Part shown: piece after piece, positions 1-5,056 of the stretch
Layout: each line of letters starts with the position of its first letter
Position numbering within the stretch: position 1 is the stretch's first letter
Assembly (NCBI GenBank): GCA_020721165.1
Contig: DYNG01000100.1
Coordinates: 1-5,056 of the forward strand
Direction: 5' to 3'
DNA: 5,056 nt
From: Desulfocapsa sulfexigens
GTDB taxonomy: Bacteria; Desulfobacterota; Desulfobulbia; Desulfobulbales; Desulfocapsaceae
Translations under genes and position numbers: made by a program
The notes under the pieces: model-generated
What the model saw: the letters and a program-made list of their open reading frames with translations, nothing else
Told to the model about the DNA's origin: nothing
Databases searched by the model: none

Positions 1-2
1 AT

Positions 3-800
3 TTTATCCTCTCATTAGGGCCAATGGCGGCGATGGTTAAATCCTTTATCAGCATGGAGACGGTGGAGAAGAAGGTTGCTGAATATCTGCGGGAGAAGGA
101 GGCGGATATCAATTCCTGGCTGCACAATGAGGAGATGCAGGGCCGAGTGACCGCCTTTATCCAGGAACGAGGACAGGCCTTTCTGCAGACCCCTTTGCGA
201 CTCTTTTTTCCAGAAGATCAGGACGAAAGGCGCTTCTGCACCCAACTGAGCAGGCAACTGCTACTGAGCCTGGAGGGGCCGGAGGTGGCAGCGGCCCTGG
301 CGGGCGTGATTCACCAGGATCTGGAGTCGCGCCTGGAAGATGGAGAACTGTCCGTAGGAGAGTTCTTGTGGGATATCCTGGGCGAGGGAGAAATGGCCAG
401 AGGCAAGGCCTGGCTCAAGGAAGAGGGGGTGGCGCTTCTTCGTTCCGATGGCGCCCGCCGGGCCATGAATCAGATGATCCAGGTTCTCCTGCAGAAACTT
501 CTGGAGCGGCCCATTGGCCGAATTGCCCATCTGCTTCCGGCCGGGGTGCGGGATGGTCTGTACCGCTCCGTTCAGCAGATGGCCTCGTCCATGTTAGCGG
601 CTGAGGTGCCGGGCCTGGTGGAATCTCTCAACCTGAAGCAGATTGTGCGGGTGAAGGTGGATTCCCTGGATCTGCTGCGCTTGGAGCGGCTCCTGCTTTC
701 AATCATGGAAGAACAGTTCAAGTATATCAATCTATTTGGGGCCATTCTCGGTTTTATCATCGGCGCCCTGAATGTGCTGGTAATGGCAGTTGGCAGATAA
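3..800 (+). CDS. DUF445 family inner-membrane protein, 3' part (5' end outside window)
   Basis: The reading frame is open to the left edge: seven codons (FILSLGP) precede the first visible Met at 24 and nothing like a ribosome site sits before that Met, so I treat the gene as truncated by the window. Counting from that Met, 258 residues are seen; DUF445/YjiN-type proteins are usually nearer 400, so an N-terminal membrane segment is probably missing. The visible part is mostly charged amphipathic helix, then a family-like ending: LKQIVRVKVDSLDLLRLERL (about 204-223), followed by a single C-terminal membrane helix at about 234-256 with the GAILGFIIGALNVLV pattern, and TAA at 798-800. The molecular function of the family is not established; it is a membrane-anchored helical protein. 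It converges on the htrA-like gene. The family call rests on the C-terminal pattern and is fairly secure; a role cannot be assigned. Confidence 0.85.
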   Translation, partial: FILSLGPMAAMVKSFISMETVEKKVAEYLREKEADINSWLHNEEMQGRVTAFIQERGQAFLQTPLRLFFPEDQDERRFCTQLSRQLLLSLEGPEVAAALAGVIHQDLESRLEDGELSVGEFLWDILGEGEMARGKAWLKEEGVALLRSDGARRAMNQMIQVLLQKLLERPIGRIAHLLPAGVRDGLYRSVQQMASSMLAAEVPGLVESLNLKQIVRVKVDSLDLLRLERLLLSIMEEQFKYINLFGAILGFIIGALNVLVMAVGR

Positions 801-811
801 TTCCAGTTCGC

Positions 812-851
812 ATGAGCCTCTTGCACAATGAAGATTTTACAAGAGGCTCGT
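812..851. repeat. 40-nt hairpin (inverted repeat with 4-nt loop) between convergent genes
   Basis: Arms 812-829 and 834-851 pair over 18 positions: 15 Watson-Crick pairs, one G-U (813/850) and two mismatches (824/839 and 826/837), around the loop GAAG at 830-833. The outer core GAGCCTCTTG / CAAGAGGCTC is a perfect 10 bp. It begins 11 bp after the DUF445 stop codon and lies beyond the htrA-like stop, so transcripts from both sides would fold it. Neither strand has a T-tract after the stem, so it is not a textbook intrinsic terminator. It may act as a bidirectional 3'-end or RNA-stability element, or be a short palindromic repeat or the scar of an insertion sequence. Confidence 0.75.
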
Positions 852-859
852 ATGGCAAC

Positions 860-882
860 CTTGCAAACCTGTTGTTTGTAAG
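860..882. repeat. second small hairpin downstream of the htrA-like gene
   Basis: CTTGCAAAC (860-868) pairs with GTTTGTAAG (874-882) over nine positions, one of them G-U (863/879), with a 5-nt loop. On the minus strand it starts 5 nt after the TGA stop of the htrA-like gene, so it would form the immediate 3' end of that mRNA. A T5 run lies before the stem on that strand rather than after it, which argues against a standard intrinsic terminator. Together with the hairpin at 812-851 it nearly fills the 87-bp intergenic gap. Confidence 0.55.
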
Positions 883-887
883 AAAAA

Positions 888-2024
888 TCAGTCAAGAGCC
901 CCTAAACGCAAACGGGCCGGCATGGTCTGGCCGTTGCGAATGATGGTGAGGGTCACTTCATCTCCCACTTGCAGGCCTTCGAGTTCGGTGCGGATTGCGT
1001 CATAGTTGGCGACTTTTTTACCGTTGATGGCGCTGATGATATCACCAAGCAATATTTCTCCGCCCTGCTGTTCGGTGGAGTGGAGTCCGGCCTGATCGGC
1101 GGGGCCGCCTTCTTCGATATTGAGGATGAGCACGCCTTCGCTGATCCCCAAACGACGGGCCAGTCGGGTATCGGCCAGGGAGGCGCCTATTCCGGGGCGA
1201 ATCAGTTTGCCGTGGCGGATAAGTTGGGGAATAACCTGATTGACCTCCTGCACCGGCACGGCAAAACCAATACCCGCATAGGCTCCCGAGGGGCTGTAGA
1301 TGGCGGTGTTGACCCCGATGAGGCGACCGGCGCTGTCGAGCAGGGGGCCGCCTGAGTTGCCGGGATTGATGGCGGCATCGGTCTGGATCATGTCCCGGAT
1401 CAGGCGACCGGTGATGGCCTTGATTTCGCGGCCCAAAGCCGAAATAATGCCCGAGGTCATGGTCTGATCAAGCCCGAAGGGATTGCCGATGGCAAAGACC
1501 TTCTGGCCCACCAGGAGATTGTGGGATTCCCCGATCATGATCGGTTTGAGCAGGTTTTTGGGGGCGTCAATCTGGAGGACGGCCAAGTCTTTGTCGGGTG
1601 CGGCGCCAATCAGGACCGCCTTCCAGACACTGTTGTCGCTCATGGTCACAGAGATGCGGCTGGCTTGATTGATGACATGAAAGTTGGTCACCACCCGGCC
1701 CTGCTCATCCCAGACAAAACCCGAACCGGTTCCTTGGGGAATCTCAATGGCATTGAGGGAAAACAGATCCTGCTGCAGGGCGCTGGTGGTGATATGCACC
1801 ACGGACGGCGAGGCCTGCTTGAAGACGGCAATGGTGTTCTGCTCATCGGCCGCCAGCTCACCACGAGCCGCCACCACCTGCGGAGTGGCGGTGGAATCGC
1901 GGCCAGTATTCCGTTGATGCGGTTCGTAGGAGCGAAAAACCAGCCACAACCCGACCAGAATGAGCAGAATGAAGATAAGGGCGCGGGGAGTCGTTCTTCC
2001 TGATGAGCGAGACATGATGATCAT
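888..2024 (-). CDS. htrA: HtrA/DegS-like trypsin-family serine protease, membrane-anchored, one PDZ domain
   Basis: Periplasmic protease that degrades misfolded envelope proteins or, if truly DegS-like, cleaves a regulator on stress signalling. Numbering from the ATG at 2024 (378 aa): a basic N-terminus followed by one hydrophobic segment at about 15-30 with no obvious cleavage site, so probably an uncleaved anchor; a linker to about 65; an S1C protease domain at about 66-270; and one PDZ domain at about 275-373. The triad is complete: His116 (TNFHV), Asp146 (DKDLAVL) and Ser224 (GNSGGPLL). One PDZ domain and about 378 residues resemble DegS (one PDZ, about 355 aa) more than DegP/DegQ (two PDZ). 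The frame stays open upstream to 2159, but that part overlaps mgtE and reads as Pro/Cys-rich junk. ATG 2024 or ATG 2015 (MSRSSGR) are the real choices and neither has a Shine-Dalgarno. The gene lies 34 bp after mgtE on the same strand, probably co-transcribed. Family certain; exact subtype inferred. Confidence 0.93.
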   Translation of the reverse strand: MIIMSRSSGRTTPRALIFILLILVGLWLVFRSYEPHQRNTGRDSTATPQVVAARGELAADEQNTIAVFKQASPSVVHITTSALQQDLFSLNAIEIPQGTGSGFVWDEQGRVVTNFHVINQASRISVTMSDNSVWKAVLIGAAPDKDLAVLQIDAPKNLLKPIMIGESHNLLVGQKVFAIGNPFGLDQTMTSGIISALGREIKAITGRLIRDMIQTDAAINPGNSGGPLLDSAGRLIGVNTAIYSPSGAYAGIGFAVPVQEVNQVIPQLIRHGKLIRPGIGASLADTRLARRLGISEGVLILNIEEGGPADQAGLHSTEQQGGEILLGDIISAINGKKVANYDAIRTELEGLQVGDEVTLTIIRNGQTMPARLRLGALD

Positions 2025-2058
2025 CTGTGGAGGAGTGAAAGTTGGACAGCAAAAAAAA

Positions 2059-3441
2059 TTAGAGGCCCAGAAACAGCTTGGCGATCCAGAGGAAGACAAA
2101 AACGCCCAGCACATCAATGGAGGTGGTGACAATGGGGCCGGTGGCAATGGCGGCGTCAATGTCGAAGCGTTTCAGCGCCAGGGGGATAAAAGCCCCGACC
2201 ATGGCCGCCATGGACATCGAGAAAAAGAGCGAAACCCCCACCACCAGACCCAGCAGTTTGGGCTCGGCGTAACCGAAATAGGCGAAAACTCCCAGCAGCA
2301 GGCCATAAAGAACCCCCAGAATCACGCCCACCCGCATCTCCTTGAAAATGATCTTGAAAAACTGGTCCATGTGGATGCGACCGGTGGCAATGCCGCGCAC
2401 AATAATGGTGGAAGACTGGGTGGCGATGTTGCCGCCCATGCCCAGCACAATCGGGATAAAGGAGGCCAGGGCCAGCACCTTGTTGAGTTCCTGAGTAAAG
2501 GAGCCGACGACCAGCATTCCCAACACCCCGCCCAGCCAGGAGGCCAACAGCCAGGGGGCCCGGATCATGGCGTTGGAGGAGACGGTTTTCAGGAGAATTT
2601 CCCGGTCTTTACCGGCGCCCGCCATCTGCAGGAAGTCTTCGGTCGCCTCTTCGCGGATAACATCAATGATATCATCAACCGTCACAATCCCAACCAGATT
2701 GTAGCTCGAATCCACCACCGGCACGGCCAGAATATTGTATTGCGAGACGACATGGGCCACCTCTTCCTGGTCGGTGTCGGTGGTCACGGAGATGACACTG
2801 GATTTCATGATGTTTTTCAAGAGGCGGTGGGGCGGGTGCATGAGCAGTTCCCGCAGGGAGACCACTCCCGCCAGTTTGCCTTCGCCGTGAGTGATGTAGA
2901 GATAAAAGACCATCTCTTTCTCCTCACTTCGTTTCTGGACTTTGGTGATGGCCTCGCCGACGCTGAGTTCTTCGTCGAGGTACATATAGTCGGTGGACAT
3001 GAGACCGCCGGCGCTCTTGGGATCGTACTGAAGAAGTTCGTCCACATCTTCACGATCCTCTTTCTTCATGTGCTTGCGAATATTGTCCGCCACCTCCTCG
3101 GGCAGGGCGGCAATCAGATCGGCGGCATCATCAACGGGCATCTGGCTGATGACCGTGGCCATAAATTCGCTGGAGAGGTCTTCCACCAGGGAGAGCATGA
3201 TGGATTTATCGAGTTCACTCAGGAATTCGCCCATCATGGTGGTCTGGGCCAGCACCTGGAAGACATCGGCCCGTTCTTCCTTGGAGAGGTGGCGGAAGAC
3301 CCAGGCCATATCCGCCGGATGGGTTTTGGAGATCAGCTTGAGAAGATGGCCTGTGGCCTTGCGCCGATTGAGCCGTTGCACCATGTCGAGCAGAACCATC
3401 CCCTCATTGCCAATGAGATCCTTTTTTTTAATTTCTTCCAT
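2059..3441 (-). CDS. mgtE: MgtE family magnesium transporter/channel
   Basis: Inner-membrane Mg2+ channel gated by its own cytosolic Mg2+-sensing domains. From ATG 3441 it has 460 aa, close to the usual 450 or so. Order: MgtE_N helical domain at about 36-135, starting with the signature HPAD (41-44); two CBS repeats at about 145-265, entered through KSAGGLMSTDY (142-152) and leaving by VTVDDIIDVIREEATEDF (253-270); then a membrane domain with about five helices at 295-460. Pore motifs are present: PIVLGMGGNIATQ (330-342) and DIDAAIATGPIVTTSID (427-443), where Asp429 aligns by motif with the pore Mg2+-binding aspartate of the Thermus enzyme. All three parts are intact with no frameshift. An in-frame TTG at 3459 would add six residues (MPLVFI); I prefer the ATG, although neither start has a Shine-Dalgarno. 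The TAA at 2059-2061 is followed by eight T residues, then the htrA-like gene. Other MgtE-family ion specificities (Co2+) are possible but less likely. Confidence 0.95.
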   Translation of the reverse strand: MEEIKKKDLIGNEGMVLLDMVQRLNRRKATGHLLKLISKTHPADMAWVFRHLSKEERADVFQVLAQTTMMGEFLSELDKSIMLSLVEDLSSEFMATVISQMPVDDAADLIAALPEEVADNIRKHMKKEDREDVDELLQYDPKSAGGLMSTDYMYLDEELSVGEAITKVQKRSEEKEMVFYLYITHGEGKLAGVVSLRELLMHPPHRLLKNIMKSSVISVTTDTDQEEVAHVVSQYNILAVPVVDSSYNLVGIVTVDDIIDVIREEATEDFLQMAGAGKDREILLKTVSSNAMIRAPWLLASWLGGVLGMLVVGSFTQELNKVLALASFIPIVLGMGGNIATQSSTIIVRGIATGRIHMDQFFKIIFKEMRVGVILGVLYGLLLGVFAYFGYAEPKLLGLVVGVSLFFSMSMAAMVGAFIPLALKRFDIDAAIATGPIVTTSIDVLGVFVFLWIAKLFLGL

Positions 3442-3480
3442 AATGAATACCAAGGGCAAAAAAACACAGTCGTCAGGAGA

Positions 3481-3518
3481 TGTTTACGATATCGTTACGA
3501 GAATGTTAGAGAGTGTTA
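3481..3518 (-). repeat. four helically phased TAA repeats in the mgtE leader
   Basis: Read on the minus strand, TAACA, TAACA, TAACG and TAAAC start at 3518, 3508, 3497 and 3486, steps of 10, 11 and 11 bp. The first two units are the longer match CTAACA. A perfect palindrome ACGATATCGT (3486-3495) spans the gap between the last two. Direct repeats spaced by one helical turn are typical of binding sites for OmpR/PhoB-type response regulators. The array lies between the predicted mgtE promoter and the mgtE start. A regulator is inferred; only the repeats are seen. Confidence 0.45.
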
Positions 3519-3553
3519 GTTGCAGGATTTATTCAGATAAATAGTATGCAGAC
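3519..3553 (-). other. imperfect hairpin near the 5' end of the mgtE leader
   Basis: A perfect 6-bp stem (3527-3532 with 3537-3542) closes a 4-nt loop. An outer stem TGCA (3521-3524 with 3547-3550), extended by two more pairs past a bulged base, encloses it. If the promoter at 3562-3591 is used, this hairpin forms almost at once after the transcript starts. It is AT-rich and only moderately stable. It could protect the 5' end of the mRNA or be part of a sensing leader; I do not recognise it as a known riboswitch. Confidence 0.35.
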
Positions 3554-3561
3554 AACAGCGT

Positions 3562-3591
3562 ATATTACCTTTTTTATGGGGAATCCGTCAA
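3562..3591 (-). promoter_or_regulatory. predicted sigma70-type promoter of mgtE
   Basis: On the minus strand TTGACG (3591-3586) is followed after 18 bp by TAATAT (3567-3562), five of six and five of six matches to the consensus boxes. The predicted transcript start is near 3555, giving a leader of about 114 nt before the ATG of mgtE. It is the best box pair I can see in this gap and would serve mgtE and probably the htrA-like gene. Confidence 0.55.
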
Positions 3592-3648
3592 TGGATTTAT
3601 CGTTGGCTGGGTATTAGGAAGGTAAAGGATGGACGGGCAGGGGAGCAA

Positions 3649-3834
3649 TCAGCCCTGGACCAGCCAGCAGATGAGAAGACCGGCGCCCATGGCAATGAGA
3701 CCCATGACCCGCAGGTGTTCAGGACGCATGGCGCTGATCTTTTTTAACCAGTCCTGCATGGCTTCCGGGGCGGCCACATAGGGCAGTCCTTCAAAAATCA
3801 ACACCATGCCAATAAGCAGAATCAATAATTTCAT
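3649..3834 (-). CDS. DUF2065 (YjeT-like) small inner-membrane protein
   Basis: A 61-residue protein of the DUF2065 type. Two hydrophobic helices (about 1-20 and 43-59) flank a short charged loop. Family-like features are the EGLPY turn ending helix 1 (15-19, compare EGLGP in E. coli YjeT), a Pro at 23, the LKKISAM stretch (30-36), and LRVMGLIAMGAGLL leading into helix 2 (41-54). E. coli YjeT has 65 residues, so this is full length. An upstream in-frame ATG at 3852 would add six residues (MLFTAP); I chose 3834 because the protein then starts right at its first helix, as in relatives. Neither start has a Shine-Dalgarno. The biochemical function is unknown. In E. coli the gene follows hflK-hflC, which regulate a membrane protease; here it lies 207 bp upstream of mgtE-htrA on the same strand. 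Confidence 0.85.
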   Translation of the reverse strand: MKLLILLIGMVLIFEGLPYVAAPEAMQDWLKKISAMRPEHLRVMGLIAMGAGLLICWLVQG

Positions 3835-3891
3835 AGGGGCAGTAAATAGCATATTTTCAACAAAGGTTCAAGAGATAGCAGGACGACCACC

Positions 3892-3909
3892 CTTAATTCC
3901 GTGAATAAG
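3892..3909. promoter_or_regulatory. dyad in the divergent DUF2065/purM gap, possible operator
   Basis: CTTAATTC (3892-3899) and GAATAAG (3903-3909) form an inverted repeat of seven pairs with one extra base in the left arm and a 3-nt centre. It lies between the divergent genes and 24 bp upstream of the predicted purM -35 box, a position suited to an operator. It may be chance in AT-rich DNA. Confidence 0.25.
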
Positions 3910-3932
3910 CACATAAAAAAGAGATATGGGTA

Positions 3933-3961
3933 TTGCTTTTTTTTCCTACAGCCGATATAAG
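3933..3961 (+). promoter_or_regulatory. predicted sigma70-type promoter of purM
   Basis: TTGCTT (3933-3938) and TATAAG (3956-3961) are separated by the optimal 17 bp. The predicted start is near 3968, leaving a leader of about 58 nt that is strikingly T/C-rich on the coding strand. No PurR-like palindrome is seen next to it. Confidence 0.5.
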
Positions 3962-4025
3962 AGTGAATCTTTATCGTTCTTTTCATTTTGTTATTCTTCT
4001 TATTTTCTCTTGTGCACGAACCACA

Positions 4026-5056
4026 ATGACTGACTTATCCTCAAAATACAGTGAAGCCGGTGTGAATATTGACAAGGGCAACGCCTTTGTCAAAGGGATT
4101 AAAGATATCGTCGCCGCCACCCATCAACGGGGGGTGCTCAACGATATTGGCGGGTTTTCCAGCCTCTTTGCCATTGATACCAATACCTACAAGCAGCCCG
4201 TGATCGTCTCTTCCACCGACGGCGTCGGCACCAAGCTGGCTGTGGCGCAACTCTGTAACAAGCACGATACCATTGGCATTGACTTGGTGGCCATGTGTGT
4301 CAACGACATCATTGTCGGCGGCGCCAAACCGCTCTGTTTTCTCGACTATTTTTCGATGGGCAAACTTGATATCGGGATTGCCACCGATGTGGTCAAGGGG
4401 ATTGCCGAAGGTTGCCGGCAGGCCAAGTGTTCTCTGGTGGGCGGGGAGACGGCGGAGATGCCGGGCCTCTATCAGGGAGAAGACTATGACCTGGCCGGAT
4501 TTGTGGTGGGCATTGTCAATCGGGATGCGATTATTGACGGCTCTGATATTCGAGTGGGTAACAAGATTATAGGGGTGGCTTCCAGTGGTCTGCACTCCAA
4601 CGGATTTTCATTGGTGAGGAAGGTCTGTTTTCAGGATTGCGGCCTGTCGGTTGACCAGGAGATACCCGAGTTTGGCTGCACCCTGGGCGAGGAGCTGCTG
4701 CGCCCCACCCGGATCTTCGTGCAGGCGGTTCTCGGGGTTTTGAAGCATTATCGCATCAATGGCATGGTGCATAATACCGGCGGGGGATTTATTGACAATG
4801 TTCCTCGTATTCTGCCTCAAAACTGTAAGGCCATCATTGACTGTTCGTCCTGGAAGATGCCGCCGATCTTTCCCTTTCTGGCCGAAAAGGGCAAAATCCC
4901 GATGGCGGAAATGTATCGCACCTTTAACATGGGCATTGGCCTGATGGCCATCGTTGATACAGAACTTGCCGATGATGTGGTTCAGCATTTCAAGGCCATG
5001 GGCGAGAATGCCTTTATTATTGGTGAAATTGGGGTCACGGATCATGAAGGGCAGGA
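4026..5056 (+). CDS. purM: phosphoribosylformylglycinamidine cyclo-ligase (AIR synthetase), 3' end just outside window
   Basis: Cytosolic enzyme of de novo purine synthesis: FGAM + ATP gives AIR + ADP + Pi. The frame from ATG 4026 is open to the right edge, 343 codons; PurM is normally about 345-350 aa, so only a few residues are missing. The diagnostic motifs appear in order: YSEAGVNIDKGN (8-19); the nucleotide/phosphate loop STDGVGTKL (63-71); GIDLVAMCVNDIIVGGAKPL (84-103); LVGGETAEMPG (137-147); GLHSNGFSLVRK (188-199); PTRIF (227-231); the glycine-rich HNTGGGFIDNVPR (249-261); and EMYRTFNMGIG (295-305). The N-terminal PurM-type ATP-binding domain and the C-terminal domain are both intact. 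The start matches the usual beginning of the family and no other in-frame start fits, but no Shine-Dalgarno precedes it. The gene diverges from DUF2065. No other purine gene is visible. Confidence 0.96.
   Translation, partial: MTDLSSKYSEAGVNIDKGNAFVKGIKDIVAATHQRGVLNDIGGFSSLFAIDTNTYKQPVIVSSTDGVGTKLAVAQLCNKHDTIGIDLVAMCVNDIIVGGAKPLCFLDYFSMGKLDIGIATDVVKGIAEGCRQAKCSLVGGETAEMPGLYQGEDYDLAGFVVGIVNRDAIIDGSDIRVGNKIIGVASSGLHSNGFSLVRKVCFQDCGLSVDQEIPEFGCTLGEELLRPTRIFVQAVLGVLKHYRINGMVHNTGGGFIDNVPRILPQNCKAIIDCSSWKMPPIFPFLAEKGKIPMAEMYRTFNMGIGLMAIVDTELADDVVQHFKAMGENAFIIGEIGVTDHEGQ

Noticed and set aside
15..895. Several short open frames on both strands over and beside the DUF445 gene
   Set aside because: They are shadows in other frames of the DUF445 coding region without recognisable content.
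2051..2058. T8 run after the mgtE stop as an intrinsic terminator
   Set aside because: No GC-rich stem precedes it on the minus strand; only a weak four- or five-pair fold is possible, so I do not call a terminator.
2025..2159. Upstream extension of the htrA-like frame to an ATG at 2159
   Set aside because: The added 45 residues are Pro/Ser/Cys-rich, unlike any HtrA N-terminus, and would overlap the last 100 bp of mgtE. The natural basic-then-hydrophobic N-terminus begins at 2024 or 2015.
1960..3519. A 519-codon plus-strand open frame antisense to mgtE and the htrA-like gene
   Set aside because: It is His/Gly/Gln-rich with no recognisable domain, covers two well-supported genes on the opposite strand, and has the look of a codon-bias shadow. 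The minus-strand proteins have complete family motifs.
3442..3648. A Mg2+ riboswitch (M-box) ahead of mgtE
   Set aside because: The leader is shorter than the usual M-box and I cannot see its conserved core; it stays an open question under findings, not a feature.
3640..3662. CAGGG/CCCTG hairpin at the end of the DUF2065 gene as a terminator
   Set aside because: The stem is only five pairs with a 10-nt loop, partly inside the coding region, and no T-run follows.
4041..5045. Two minus-strand open frames (184 and 145 codons) opposite purM
   Set aside because: purM is intact with all its motifs over the same stretch; the antisense proteins show no family features.

Overview
The window carries five protein genes of a mid-to-high GC Gram-negative bacterium. 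All are housekeeping or envelope genes, and there is no sign of a mobile element, phage, CRISPR array or RNA gene. The inner-membrane DUF445 and DUF2065 (YjeT-like) proteins and the DegS-like HtrA protease point to a proteobacterium in the broad sense. A delta-type lineage (Desulfobacterota) is my best guess from the feel of the proteins. That guess is inference and no rRNA or other marker is present to test it.

Layout: positions 3-800 (+) hold the 3' part of a DUF445 membrane-protein gene that enters from the left edge. It converges on a minus-strand pair read from right to left: mgtE (3441 down to 2059), then after 34 bp an HtrA/DegS-type serine protease (2024 down to 888). The 87-bp convergent gap is almost filled by two hairpins, one of them a 40-nt stem with a 4-nt loop. 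Upstream of mgtE lies a 207-bp gap with a good sigma70-like promoter, a leader of about 114 nt, a small hairpin and four helically phased TAA repeats. Next is a 61-codon DUF2065 gene (3834 down to 3649). A 191-bp divergent gap separates it from purM (4026 to the right edge, +), which is cut only a few codons before its expected end.

How the genes fit together: mgtE and the protease probably form one transcript joining magnesium import to periplasmic quality control, with the small DUF2065 membrane protein just upstream on the same strand. purM is an independent divergent unit for de novo purine synthesis. No start codon visible here is preceded by a convincing Shine-Dalgarno sequence.

I found no strong evidence for an undescribed system. 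The items most worth a second look are the phased repeats and structured leader of mgtE, and the long hairpin between the convergent genes.
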